Below, one piece after another: positions 1-7,905 of a stretch of 64,000 nt of DNA. The notes beneath the pieces are model-generated. The model did not search any database. It worked only from the letters and a program-made list of their open reading frames with translations, and was not told the DNA's origin. Within the stretch, counting starts at the first letter, position 1. Each line of letters begins with the position of its first letter. Origin of the DNA: Micromonospora okii. Lineage in GTDB: Bacteria > Actinomycetota > Actinomycetes > Mycobacteriales > Micromonosporaceae. The stretch spans positions 124,001 through 188,000 of the forward strand of contig NZ_BBZF01000014.1 of NCBI RefSeq assembly GCF_020884795.1, given 5' to 3'. The position numbers and the translations under genes were made by a program.

Positions 1-550
1 GGCCAGGCATGCCCGGCAGGAATCGCAGGACAGCGGCGTACTCGGCGGCGCTGACCAGCGTGAGGCTGCGCAGCGGAACGGGAAGCCCGAGACGACGCAG
101 GAGAGGTTCGGCCAGCACCGGGCGGAAGAACGGCTTGACCTCGCCCAGCGCCATGATGTGTTCCCAGGTCCGCCCGTCGCCATCGGTCTGCCACATCTGC
201 TTCGCCACCGCCGGATTTCGGAACAGGTGCAGGATCCGGGCGCGGGAGTAGAAGATCTCGTCGGCGCAGAAAAAGACATGATCGCCAACCCGACGGGCAC
301 GGAGCGCGCGCACCTCGGCGTTGTCTTTCTGGCTGCTTGGTGTCGATCCCCAGAGCCGGGCGACGCCGTCCGGATAGAGCCGCTGTAGGACCGCCAGATC
401 GGGCCCGAGTTCGGCCGCGATTTCTGTGAGGGGGACACCCCGCTTGACGGAATGCTCGTAGTGCTGGGGGCCGCGCACGTCGGCCCCGCCCCGCAACTGC
501 AGCAGCAACTGCGGCGTCCGACCGGCTTGCCGGGTATCCCTCTCGCTCAC
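1..550 (-). CDS. PUA/EVE-like domain protein, C-terminus beyond window
   Basis: An open frame of 183 codons starts at a GTG (548-550) behind a G-rich Shine-Dalgarno-like run (556-562) and runs off the window edge without a stop, so the C-terminus is missing. Residues about 65-175 contain RVGDHVFF (87-94), a small strand-rich stretch, then MWQTDGDGRTWEHI (119-132) and RSLTLVSAAE (161-170). This pattern (variable start, 'GD.V.FY', 'W..D.DG.TWE.I') resembles the PUA-fold EVE-like domains found at the N-terminus of some modified-base-dependent restriction enzymes. That identification is from memory of the pattern, not a search. The first 60 residues look like a separate small helical region. If correct, the missing half could carry a nuclease. 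The next gene is divergent. Confidence 0.5.
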   Translation of the reverse strand, partial: MSERDTRQAGRTPQLLLQLRGGADVRGPQHYEHSVKRGVPLTEIAAELGPDLAVLQRLYPDGVARLWGSTPSSQKDNAEVRALRARRVGDHVFFCADEIFYSRARILHLFRNPAVAKQMWQTDGDGRTWEHIMALGEVKPFFRPVLAEPLLRRLGLPVPLRSLTLVSAAEYAAVLRFLPGMPG

Positions 551-678
551 GGTGCCACCCCCCGCAGCCAGCCCTCACCCGCCCCGGATTCCACAATAGA
601 CTGAGGACGAGAAAGCCGGGGCCTTGCCCGTTCTCGCTACCGTCGGGCTCCGATGGGCGGCAGCGAGGAGGCCCGGTC

Positions 679-1641
679 GTGCGTACTTCAGATGACCTTC
701 CCGCGCTGCTGCGGCCGTCGGCGTGGCCGACCCCCGGCGCGGAAGGCTACGGCGCCATGCGCGTCCTGCCGGGCACGGGGCCCGCGCACGAGGTGATCCG
801 CGTCATCGGCGCCACGGTCGACCCGCGCGCCCACCGGCCCGTGTCGGATGCGCTGGCCGAGGCGGTGGCCTGCTACCGGGCCCTGCCCGCGCAGGAGCGG
901 ACCGGCGTCGGGTACGGCGGCGGCCCGGCCGCGTCGGCCGCGATCTCCGCGCTGCTGCGCCTGACCCGTGACCTGGAGGCGCTCGGCGAGGACACCGGCG
1001 TCCGCGTCCCGGACGACCTGCGCGCGTACCTGGAGAAGCCGGGCCGGCTGCGGGCGGACCTGCGCGCGGCCATCGCGGACTTCCTGGTGCCCCACCTCGA
1101 CCGGGACGTCCGGCGGCTCCGGTCGTTCTCGCTGATCCTGTTCCGCGAGTCGGACCTCGACGGCGAGGCGGCCCGCTCCCTCGTCGAGGAGCGCGCCCAG
1201 TGGCGGGCCGCGCTGACTCCGCAGCACGGCGCCCGACGCGACCTCCACCTGGCGGTGATCCCGCCGCCGACGGCGGCCCGGGAGATCGAGGAACTCGCGC
1301 GGGACATCGGGTGCGAGGGGTCGCTCCCGTGCGTCGTCTTCCTCGGCACCCGGCCGGAGCTGGCCGCCGAGAGGGGAAGCCGGCTCAGCCGGTGGAGCGC
1401 CCGCCGGCTCGTGGCGTCCCCGCCCACCGTGCCGGCCCAGCTCGCACAGATCTACCGCAGCGTCTACTCCGCGCGACCGGACCTCACCGACAACCTCGCC
1501 GTAGCGACCGGCGACAAGGTCGTCCAGCTCGTCTCGTCGCGGCTCGACTGGTTGGCCGTGGCGACGCTCGCCGCCGGGGCGATCGGCGGTCCCGCCGCGG
1601 CGGACGGCATCGGCGTGATCTTCGAGCTGATCAGGAGATGA
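679..1641 (+). CDS. Protein of unknown function with C-terminal hydrophobic segment
   Basis: Encodes 320 residues from a GTG preceded by a strong AGGAGG-type ribosome-binding site (665-671, spacing 7). I do not recognise the family. It is rich in charged helices (residues 90-190), has a short beta-rich stretch near 205-240 (LHLAVIPPP, PCVVFLGTRP), and ends in a glycine/alanine-rich hydrophobic stretch at about 293-316 that could be a tail anchor or membrane hairpin. There is no signal peptide. It converges on the HExxH gene with a 10-bp gap, so the two transcripts probably run into each other. No catalytic motif is evident. Coding character (GC3, start context) is convincing; function is not assigned. 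Confidence 0.75.
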   Translation: MRTSDDLPALLRPSAWPTPGAEGYGAMRVLPGTGPAHEVIRVIGATVDPRAHRPVSDALAEAVACYRALPAQERTGVGYGGGPAASAAISALLRLTRDLEALGEDTGVRVPDDLRAYLEKPGRLRADLRAAIADFLVPHLDRDVRRLRSFSLILFRESDLDGEAARSLVEERAQWRAALTPQHGARRDLHLAVIPPPTAAREIEELARDIGCEGSLPCVVFLGTRPELAAERGSRLSRWSARRLVASPPTVPAQLAQIYRSVYSARPDLTDNLAVATGDKVVQLVSSRLDWLAVATLAAGAIGGPAAADGIGVIFELIRR

Positions 1642-1651
1642 GTCGGCCCGG

Positions 1652-3211
1652 CTAGCGACCGGTGAAGCCGAGCAGGGCCAACCGGGCCAGGAGACGGTCC
1701 GGCACCGTCTGCCCGCCCGCTCGGCGGCCCCCTTCCGGCACCCGGGCCACGCGGTGCCGGAGCCGGTCGAACAGCGCCTCGGCCTGCAGCGCGCTCACCA
1801 GCGTGAACCGGAAGGTGTCGTCCCACGAGACGCCGAAGAGCTCCTCGCCGCCGAAGACGTGCCGCCCGTACGACGCCCGCACCGGCCCCGCGCCGACGGA
1901 GTCGAGCGCTTCGAGCAGTTCCCACGGCGTCGGATACTGCGCGATGGCCGGACCGGCGAGGCCACCGTCCCGCGAGCGGAACGCCTCGATCCGGCTGTAG
2001 TGCGAGTACCAGATGCAGCCGGCCTCGGAGAGCTCGCCGCTGACGGCGGCGAAGTCGGGCAGCGACGCCACCGTGAGCACGGTGGGCCGGGACCGCACGA
2101 CCGGAGAGTGCGGGCCCGGGTTGGGCGTCCGGACGGGGACGGACGCGGCGACGACGTCGATGTCCGCCGTTGCGGGGCCGAGCCGTCGCCGGTCGGCGAG
2201 GATCACCAGACGACGGACGCCACTGGTCCGCTCCCGCCGGTGCGTCCGCACGAACTCCCGGAGCGCCATCGGGACCGGTTCCGCCAACGCCACCCTCGTG
2301 CGACCGCCCCCCGGCAGGACGTGGGCCATTCGCAGGGCCCGGTCGAAGGTCACGTCGGCGGAGCCGGGCACGAGAACGGTGCCGGACGTCTCGGTGTTCC
2401 GCTCCGCGAAGTACGCGTTCCAGTGCGGGCGCAGCCGGGCGGCCTGCGCCCGGCGAACCCGCCGGCTCGTGAACGGCATCGCGGGGGCGGCCTCCGCGAT
2501 CAACTCCTGCACCAGGTCGAACGCCCGGGACACGGACTCGACGGTCGACTCGACCCCCCGGCGGCCGAGCCACCAGGCCGCCTCGTGCAACGCGCGGGGA
2601 ACCTCCGGGTTCTCGCACAGCCGGCGGAAGCGGTGATCCGGCCCGTTCTCGACGATCCACGGGAGCGCGTCGGCGTCGATCAGGCTCTCGGGTCGCCGGT
2701 AGGCGGCGAGCACCGGCCCGCTGAGCGCCGCCAGGCCGAGGCCGACGGCGGCCAGGTGGAAGACCGGGGCCGAGTATCCGCAGTACGTCTCGTCGACCGG
2801 GTCGCCGAAGGCGCGGCGGGCCAGGTCGAGCCCCTCCCGGTACGCGGCCGGGAGCCCCGCGACGTACGACCGGGCCTCCTCCGCGCCGAGATGCGCGCCG
2901 ACGTACGCCAGCTCGCGGTAGCTCGCCAGCCCCTCCTGGGTGAGGAGGGAGACCGCCATCGTCGTGTCGAACAGGTCGCGCGCGTTCGCGCGTTCGGCGC
3001 GGGTGCCCACAGCGGTCAGCGACAGCACGAGGGTCTGCAGGTAGCCGAAGACCGAGTTGTCGACGAGGTCGGCGTGGACCAGCTCGTGCATCACCACCGC
3101 CTGACGCCGCTCGGCGCTCATCGCGCCGTCGACGACGACGAAGGAGTCACCGCCGACGTGGTGCCCACCGTGGTAGGCGCGGTCGAACTCGGCGTGGAAC
3201 TCCGGCCGCAT
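1652..3211 (-). CDS. HExxH-motif protein, putative zinc-peptidase-like
   Basis: Encodes 519 residues. The start is an ATG with GGGAGG just upstream. Near the N-terminus is MHELVHADL (residues 41-49), a HExxH zinc-site pattern, followed about 47 residues later by TQEGLASY with Glu93, the spacing expected for the third ligand of gluzincin-type peptidases. The rest (residues 150-519) is not recognisable to me: two hydrophobic-alanine-rich helices near 155-180 and a mixed alpha/beta C-terminal half. No signal peptide is seen, so the protein is probably cytoplasmic. HExxH proteins in actinomycetes also include 2-oxoglutarate-dependent peptide hydroxylases, so peptidase activity is inference only. 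The neighbour at 679-1641 converges on it. Confidence 0.75.
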   Translation of the reverse strand: MRPEFHAEFDRAYHGGHHVGGDSFVVVDGAMSAERRQAVVMHELVHADLVDNSVFGYLQTLVLSLTAVGTRAERANARDLFDTTMAVSLLTQEGLASYRELAYVGAHLGAEEARSYVAGLPAAYREGLDLARRAFGDPVDETYCGYSAPVFHLAAVGLGLAALSGPVLAAYRRPESLIDADALPWIVENGPDHRFRRLCENPEVPRALHEAAWWLGRRGVESTVESVSRAFDLVQELIAEAAPAMPFTSRRVRRAQAARLRPHWNAYFAERNTETSGTVLVPGSADVTFDRALRMAHVLPGGGRTRVALAEPVPMALREFVRTHRRERTSGVRRLVILADRRRLGPATADIDVVAASVPVRTPNPGPHSPVVRSRPTVLTVASLPDFAAVSGELSEAGCIWYSHYSRIEAFRSRDGGLAGPAIAQYPTPWELLEALDSVGAGPVRASYGRHVFGGEELFGVSWDDTFRFTLVSALQAEALFDRLRHRVARVPEGGRRAGGQTVPDRLLARLALLGFTGR

Positions 3212-3415
3212 CGCGCCTCCCGTCGGGCCCGCGCCGGATGAGGCGGGGACGCCGCGAGCATGCCAACAGCCGGGGCTCGCCGGCCCCGGCCGCTCGGTCC
3301 GCCTTCCTGTCCGGCATCCGACGCGAGCGGGTGATCCTGGTCGGGTTCATGGTGTCGGTCACCCGCGTCGCCGCCCGCCGGGTCGACGGGGCGGACCGGG
3401 TGGGATCATCGGAGG

Positions 3416-3793
3416 GTGAGCCGCGCCGAGACCGTCCGCTTCCGCCACAACCAGGCCATCCTGGTCGCGGCGGTGATCGCCTTCATCGGGGCCCTGCCGC
3501 TGGCCGCCGTGAAGTGGTACTTCCTGCCGGTGCTGCTCGTGCCGCTGGCGTTCGGCGTCTGGGCCTGGCGGGCCGGCACCGAGGCGGACGCCCGGGGGCT
3601 GCGCCTGCGGGCGCTGTTCGGGCAGCGCCGCATCGCCTGGGAGCGGGTCGTCGAGCTGACCGCCGACGCCCGGGGCCGGGCGGTCGCCCGGCTCGACGAC
3701 GGCGAGCGGGTGGTGCTGCCCGCCGTCCGCCCCGCCGAGCTGCCCCGGCTCGTCGCGGCCACCGGCCAGTCCCTCTCCGACCCCGCCGCCTGA
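3416..3793 (+). CDS. PH-domain-like small membrane protein
   Basis: Encodes 125 residues. Residues about 14-52 form two closely spaced transmembrane helices (ILVAAVIAFIGALPL, then FLPVLLVPLAFGVWAW). The C-terminal part is strand-rich (GLRLRALFGQRRIAWERVVEL) as in the bacterial PH domain family found in many actinobacterial membrane proteins. The GTG start has GGAGG directly against it, too close to work as a ribosome-binding site. A weak -10-like GATCAT 6 nt before the start suggests leaderless translation. Role unknown. It is followed by the convergent dehydrogenase gene. Confidence 0.75.
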   Translation: MSRAETVRFRHNQAILVAAVIAFIGALPLAAVKWYFLPVLLVPLAFGVWAWRAGTEADARGLRLRALFGQRRIAWERVVELTADARGRAVARLDDGERVVLPAVRPAELPRLVAATGQSLSDPAA

Positions 3794-3794
3794 C

Positions 3795-3900
3795 GGCCGC
3801 ACCGGCTGACAGCCCTACCGGCTGACACCCCACCGGTGACGGCCCCGCTGCCTGACGGTCCCGCCGCCTGAGCGGCCCCGCTGCCTGAGCGGTCCCGCGC
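3795..3900. repeat. Degenerate short tandem repeats between convergent genes
   Basis: Short imperfect copies of two related units, ACCGGCTGAC (three times) and CGCTGCCTGASCGG (about four times, period roughly 17), fill the gap between the PH-domain gene and the dehydrogenase gene. Nothing else is seen here. It looks like local slippage-derived sequence. Confidence 0.4.
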
Positions 3901-3926
3901 CACCCCGGCCGGCGGCGGGCGGCCGG

Positions 3927-4853
3927 TCAGTAGCCGTCGACCACCGTGTTCACCAGCGGCTCACCGGCGGCGAAGCGCCGGACCTGCTCCCCCACCAGCC
4001 GGTACGCGCGCGGCAGCAGCCCGCGCACCGAGCCGGCCACGTGCGGCGTGAGCAGCACGTTGGGCAGCCCCCACAGCGGGTGGTCGGCGGGCAGCGGCTC
4101 GGGGTCGGTGACGTCGAGGGCCGCCCGCAGCCGGCCGGCGGTCAGCTCGGCCACCAGCGCGTCCGTCCGGGCCACCGGGCCGCGCGCGGCGTTGACCAGC
4201 AGCGCGCCGTCGGGCATCGCGGCGAGGAACTCCTCGTCGACCATGCCCCGGGTGGCGTCGGTCAGCGGCACCAGCAGCACCACCACGTCGGCGGCGGGCA
4301 GCAGCGCGGGCAGCTCGTCGACGCCGTGCACCCCCTCGGCGGGGCGGGCCGTGCGGGCGACCAGCGTGAAGGTCACCTCGAACGGCGCCAGCCGGGCGCG
4401 CACCGCCGTGCCGATGGAGCCCGCGCCGACGATCAGGACCCGCTTGCCGGCCAGCTCGTCGGTCGGGCAGACCGCGTCGTAGGCCCACTCGCGGCGGGAC
4501 TGGGCGAGGGCGAAGGCGGGAAAGCCGCGCAGGTGGGAGAGGATCGCGGCGACGACCCACTCGGCGGTGCCGGAGTCGTGCACGCCCCGCGCGTCGCAGA
4601 GCGTCACCCCGGGCGGCGTCCGGCCCACCCAGGCGTCCGCGCCCGCCGAGAGGAGCTGCACCACCCGCAGGTCGGGCAGCTCGCCGAGCAGGGCGGTGGC
4701 GTCCCCGCCGGCCAGGAACGGGGGCACCCAGAATCGCACGTCGGCCGCGTCGGAGGGGAGCCGCGAGGCGTCCTCGGCCACCTCGACGGTGACGCCCGGC
4801 GGCACGTCGCCGAGCAGGGTGCGGCCGGCGGGGTGCGGAATCCATACCTTCAC
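3927..4853 (-). CDS. D-2-hydroxyacid dehydrogenase (NAD(P)-dependent)
   Basis: Encodes 308 residues. This is a member of the D-isomer-specific 2-hydroxyacid dehydrogenase family, which interconverts 2-oxo and D-2-hydroxy acids. The nucleotide-binding loop GAGSIG is at 143-148. The catalytic Arg is in NAARGPV (Arg224), the Glu in DPEPLP (Glu252) and the His in TPHVAG (His271), so the active set is complete. The start chosen is the GTG at 4851-4853, giving the family's usual N-terminus (KVWIPHP); an upstream in-frame open region has a shadow character. Substrate cannot be told; the family includes glyoxylate/hydroxypyruvate and phosphoglycerate dehydrogenases, but the short length and lack of an ACT domain argue against SerA. 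Cytoplasmic. Confidence 0.9.
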   Translation of the reverse strand: MKVWIPHPAGRTLLGDVPPGVTVEVAEDASRLPSDAADVRFWVPPFLAGGDATALLGELPDLRVVQLLSAGADAWVGRTPPGVTLCDARGVHDSGTAEWVVAAILSHLRGFPAFALAQSRREWAYDAVCPTDELAGKRVLIVGAGSIGTAVRARLAPFEVTFTLVARTARPAEGVHGVDELPALLPAADVVVLLVPLTDATRGMVDEEFLAAMPDGALLVNAARGPVARTDALVAELTAGRLRAALDVTDPEPLPADHPLWGLPNVLLTPHVAGSVRGLLPRAYRLVGEQVRRFAAGEPLVNTVVDGY

Positions 4854-4999
4854 GCCCGCCGACGATAGCCGCCCGGTCGCCGCCGGGGGACACCCCCACG
4901 GCAACGGCGTCGGGCGACACGCGGCGACCCGCCCGTTCCCCACCACCCGGGTCCGCGAGCCGGCCGCCCGCGCGGCCCCGCCCCGCCCCGTCCGGCGGC

Positions 5000-5005
5000 T
5001 AGGCT
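5000..5005 (+). promoter_or_regulatory. Leaderless -10 box of the sugar dehydrogenase gene
   Basis: TAGGCT ends 7 nt before the GTG start at 5013 and there is no Shine-Dalgarno sequence. This is the standard layout for an actinobacterial leaderless transcript in which the start codon is the transcription start. Confidence 0.6.
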
Positions 5006-5012
5006 GGGCCGG

Positions 5013-6182
5013 GTGAACGCCCGTCCCCCGTACCCCCGCAAGAGCCCGTCGCGCGCGGTCGGCGCGGCCTGCGCGGCCCTGCTGCTGGCCACCGCCGGGT
5101 GCAGCTTCGGCGAGCCGGCGCCCGACCCGGCCGGCGAGCCGCCCAACCTGCCGACCCCGTCGGCGTCCGCGCCGGCCGGCGGCGGGCAGCAGGCGGTCAC
5201 GACCACGCTGGCCAAAGGGCTGCGGGTGCCGTGGGGGGTGGCGTTCCTGCCCGACGGCGGCGCGCTGGTCACCGAGCGGGACAGCGGGCGCATCCTCCAG
5301 GTCGGTCCCGGTTCCGGCCGGGACGGGCTGACCGTCACCCCGCTGCGGACCGTCCCCGGCGTGGCCGCCGGCGGCGAGGGCGGGCTGATGGGGATCGCGG
5401 TCTCCCCCGACTACGGGACCGACCGGACGATCTTCGTCTACCACACCGCCGAGCGGGACAACCGGGTCGTCAAGCTGGTCGGCGACGGGGCACCGACCCC
5501 CGTGCTGACCGGCATCCCGAAGGCCGGCATCCACAACGGCGGCGGGCTCGCCTTCGGGCCGGACGGCTTCCTCTACGCGAGCACCGGCGACGCCGGCAAC
5601 CGGGACGCGGCGCAGGACCGCAAGAACCTCGGCGGCAAGATCCTGCGGATGACCGCCGAGGGCAGGCCGGCCCCCGGCAACCCGTACCCCGGCTCCCCGG
5701 TCTGGTCGCTGGGCCACCGCAACGTGCAGGGCTTCGCCTGGGACGCCGGCAAGCGGATGTACGCCGTCGAGTTCGGCCAGAACACCTGGGACGAGATCAA
5801 CCGGATCACCAAGGGCGGCAACTACGGCTGGCCCCTGGTCGAGGGGAAGGCCGGCGACAAGCGGTACACCGACCCGCTGGTGCAGTGGCCGACCTCCGAC
5901 GCCTCCTGCTCCGGCCTCGCCGCGACGGATCGGCTGCTCACCACCGCCTGCCTGCGCGGCCAGCGGCTCTGGCTGGTCGAGCTGACCGACGGCGGCACCG
6001 TGCTCGGCCAGCCCCGGGAGCTGCTCACCCGCCGGTACGGGCGGCTGCGGGCCGCCGTCGCCGCCCCCGACGGGTCGGTCTGGGTCACCACCTCCAACCA
6101 CGACGGGCGGGGCCAGCCGGCCCCCGAGGACGACCGCATCCTGCGCCTGGTGCTCACCGACGGCGGCGCGGGCCGGAGCTGA
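5013..6182 (+). CDS. PQQ-dependent sugar (glucose/sorbosone) dehydrogenase-type lipoprotein
   Basis: Encodes 389 residues. The N-terminus has basic residues, a hydrophobic stretch (AACAALLLATAG) and a lipobox-like TAGC with Cys30, so the protein is probably exported and lipid-anchored outside the membrane. Residues 55-385 match the six-bladed beta-propeller family of soluble glucose dehydrogenase/sorbosone dehydrogenase: LRVPWGVAFLPDG, GGEGGLMGIAVSPDY, HNGGGLAFGPDG and GHRNVQGFAWD are family hallmarks. His in the HNGGG motif is the expected catalytic base. The family oxidises aldose sugars with PQQ; whether this one binds PQQ is inference. The start is set by the leaderless promoter at 5000. 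It precedes the phosphoesterase gene by 72 bp on the same strand. Confidence 0.88.
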   Translation: MNARPPYPRKSPSRAVGAACAALLLATAGCSFGEPAPDPAGEPPNLPTPSASAPAGGGQQAVTTTLAKGLRVPWGVAFLPDGGALVTERDSGRILQVGPGSGRDGLTVTPLRTVPGVAAGGEGGLMGIAVSPDYGTDRTIFVYHTAERDNRVVKLVGDGAPTPVLTGIPKAGIHNGGGLAFGPDGFLYASTGDAGNRDAAQDRKNLGGKILRMTAEGRPAPGNPYPGSPVWSLGHRNVQGFAWDAGKRMYAVEFGQNTWDEINRITKGGNYGWPLVEGKAGDKRYTDPLVQWPTSDASCSGLAATDRLLTTACLRGQRLWLVELTDGGTVLGQPRELLTRRYGRLRAAVAAPDGSVWVTTSNHDGRGQPAPEDDRILRLVLTDGGAGRS

Positions 6183-6254
6183 CCCGGCCCGACGACACCG
6201 GCCGGTATCCCCGGGTTTGCCAAGATCCTTCAATGGGCAGGTCAGAATCTCACC

Positions 6255-7817
6255 ATGGACGGGCAGGAAGACGAGCAGCACGAGAACGGGGCCGACGCCC
6301 CGGCGACGGGTCGTGACCCGGGCCGACCGGGCGGCACCCGGGCGAGGTGGCGGGGCCCGCTGCGCCGGGTGGGCGTGGCCCTCGCCGTGCTGGCGGTCGC
6401 CCTGGTGGGGGCGGTGCTCGGCGTCCTCGCCGGGGGCCGGGTCGACACGGACATCGGCCCGTTCCGGGCGGAGCTGAGCCTCACCCCCGCCCTGGAGGGC
6501 AGCACCACCGTCGACATCCCGCCGCTCGGCGCGCTGCACCTGAACAGCCACGACGGGCCGACCCACCTGACCGTGGGCCTCGGCTCGCTCGACCAGCGCC
6601 GCACCGAGGCGCTCCTCGACGACCCGGCGAGCATCAGCCGGGCCAGCCAGACCGCCGTCACCGACGTCCGCAACGGGGTGCTGCGCCTCGGCCTGCGCAC
6701 GGCCGGCGCGACGGTGCTGGTCACCCTGCTGCTGGCCGCGCTGGTCTTCCGCAACGGCCGGCGCACCGCCTGGGCCGGCGGCCTGGCCCTCGCGGTCACC
6801 GCCGGCAGCCTCGGCGTCGCCGCGTCCACCATCCGCCCGCAGGCCATCGAGGAGCCACGGTACGAGGGGCTGCTGGTCAACGCCCCCGCGATCGTCGGCG
6901 ACGCCCGGAAGATCGCCAACGACTACACCAAGTACGCCGAGCAGCTCCAGCGCCTCGTCGGCAACGTCAGCCAGCTCTACACCACCGTGTCCGCGCTGCC
7001 GGTGTACGAGCCCGCGCCGGGCACCACCCGCGTCCTGCACGTCTCCGACATGCACCTCAACCCGACCGGCTGGCAGCTCATCCGCACCGTCGTCGAGCAG
7101 TTCGGCATCGACGTGGTGATCGACACCGGGGACCTCACCGACTGGGGCAGCGAGCCGGAGGCGTCGTACGTGGGGTCGATCGGGCTGCTCAAGAAGCCGT
7201 ACGTCTACGTCCGGGGCAACCACGACTCGGGCAAGACCGCCGCGGCGGTGAAGCAGCAGCCGAACGCGATCGTGCTGGACAACTCGGTCACCACCGTCGC
7301 CGGGCTGACCATCGCCGGCATCGGCGACCCCCGGTTCACCCCGGACAAGGAGACCTCGCCGGCCGGCAGCGGCCTGACCAAGCAGGTCGCCGACCAGGTG
7401 ATCGGGGCCGGCGACCAGCTCGCCGCCACCATCCGGAACTCCCCGAAGCCGGTGGACATCGCCCTGGTCCACGACCCGGCGTCGGCCGGCCCGCTGTCGG
7501 GCACCTGCCCGCTGGTGCTCGCCGGGCACACCCACGCCCGGCAGATCTCCCGGCTGCCGCAGGTGCCGGGCCGGATGCCCACCCAGCTCATGGTCGAGGG
7601 GTCCACCGGCGGCGCGGGGCTGCGTGGCCTGGAGGGCGAGAAGCCCACCCCGCTGTCGATGACGGTGCTCTACCTCGACCAGAACAAGCTGCTCCAGGCG
7701 TACGACGACATCACCGTCGGCGGGACCGGCCAGTCGCAGGTGATGCTGGAGCGGCACATCGTGCCGGACCCGAAGGCCGGCGCGGACGTGCCGGTGACCC
7801 CCACGCCCACCCGGTAA
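6255..7817 (+). CDS. Membrane-anchored metallophosphoesterase
   Basis: Encodes 520 residues. After a short cytoplasmic tail there is one helix at about 37-58 and further hydrophobic helices near 155-195. The C-terminal half (from about 255) is a calcineurin-like phosphoesterase with the whole metal-binding set: VSDMHLNP (about 263), DTGDLTDWG (about 292), RGNHDS (about 320) and LAGHTHAR (about 424). The catalytic domain is predicted to lie on the outer face if the helices pair. Substrate unknown; related membrane-bound enzymes cleave phosphodiesters or lipid phosphates. The ATG start lacks a good ribosome-binding site but has a -10-like CAGAAT 6 nt upstream. The stop codon TAA lies inside the repeat element at 7815. 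Confidence 0.88.
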   Translation: MDGQEDEQHENGADAPATGRDPGRPGGTRARWRGPLRRVGVALAVLAVALVGAVLGVLAGGRVDTDIGPFRAELSLTPALEGSTTVDIPPLGALHLNSHDGPTHLTVGLGSLDQRRTEALLDDPASISRASQTAVTDVRNGVLRLGLRTAGATVLVTLLLAALVFRNGRRTAWAGGLALAVTAGSLGVAASTIRPQAIEEPRYEGLLVNAPAIVGDARKIANDYTKYAEQLQRLVGNVSQLYTTVSALPVYEPAPGTTRVLHVSDMHLNPTGWQLIRTVVEQFGIDVVIDTGDLTDWGSEPEASYVGSIGLLKKPYVYVRGNHDSGKTAAAVKQQPNAIVLDNSVTTVAGLTIAGIGDPRFTPDKETSPAGSGLTKQVADQVIGAGDQLAATIRNSPKPVDIALVHDPASAGPLSGTCPLVLAGHTHARQISRLPQVPGRMPTQLMVEGSTGGAGLRGLEGEKPTPLSMTVLYLDQNKLLQAYDDITVGGTGQSQVMLERHIVPDPKAGADVPVTPTPTR

Positions 7818-7866
7818 GGAAGGGCCCCTTCCTAACGCATACGGTCGAGAAGGGTCCCCTTCTCAC
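7815..7866 (-). repeat. ~53-bp double-palindrome repeat, copy 1
   Basis: Two GGAAGGGCCCCTTCC-like palindromes flank a spacer with TAACGC. In reverse orientation it aligns with copies at 10395 and 21479, sharing GCGTTA and GGGCCCTTCCTTA. Its TAA is the stop codon of the phosphoesterase gene. It sits between convergent genes and could end transcription both ways. Confidence 0.8.
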
Positions 7867-7883
7867 CGAGGCACCGAGGCACC

Positions 7884-7902
7884 GGGCGGGGCGGGGGCGG
7901 GG
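7884..7902 (+). other. Four-tract G-quadruplex-prone sequence
   Basis: Four runs of 3-5 G separated by single C bases lie just past the stop of the AceE-like gene (which is on the other strand). This fits the canonical intramolecular quadruplex pattern with one-base loops. Function is not shown by the sequence. Confidence 0.4.
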
Positions 7903-7905
7903 CGG

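Noticed and set aside
4854..7757. Long minus-strand extension upstream of the hydroxyacid dehydrogenase
   Set aside because: It is antisense to the sugar dehydrogenase and phosphoesterase genes, and the family N-terminus begins at 4853.
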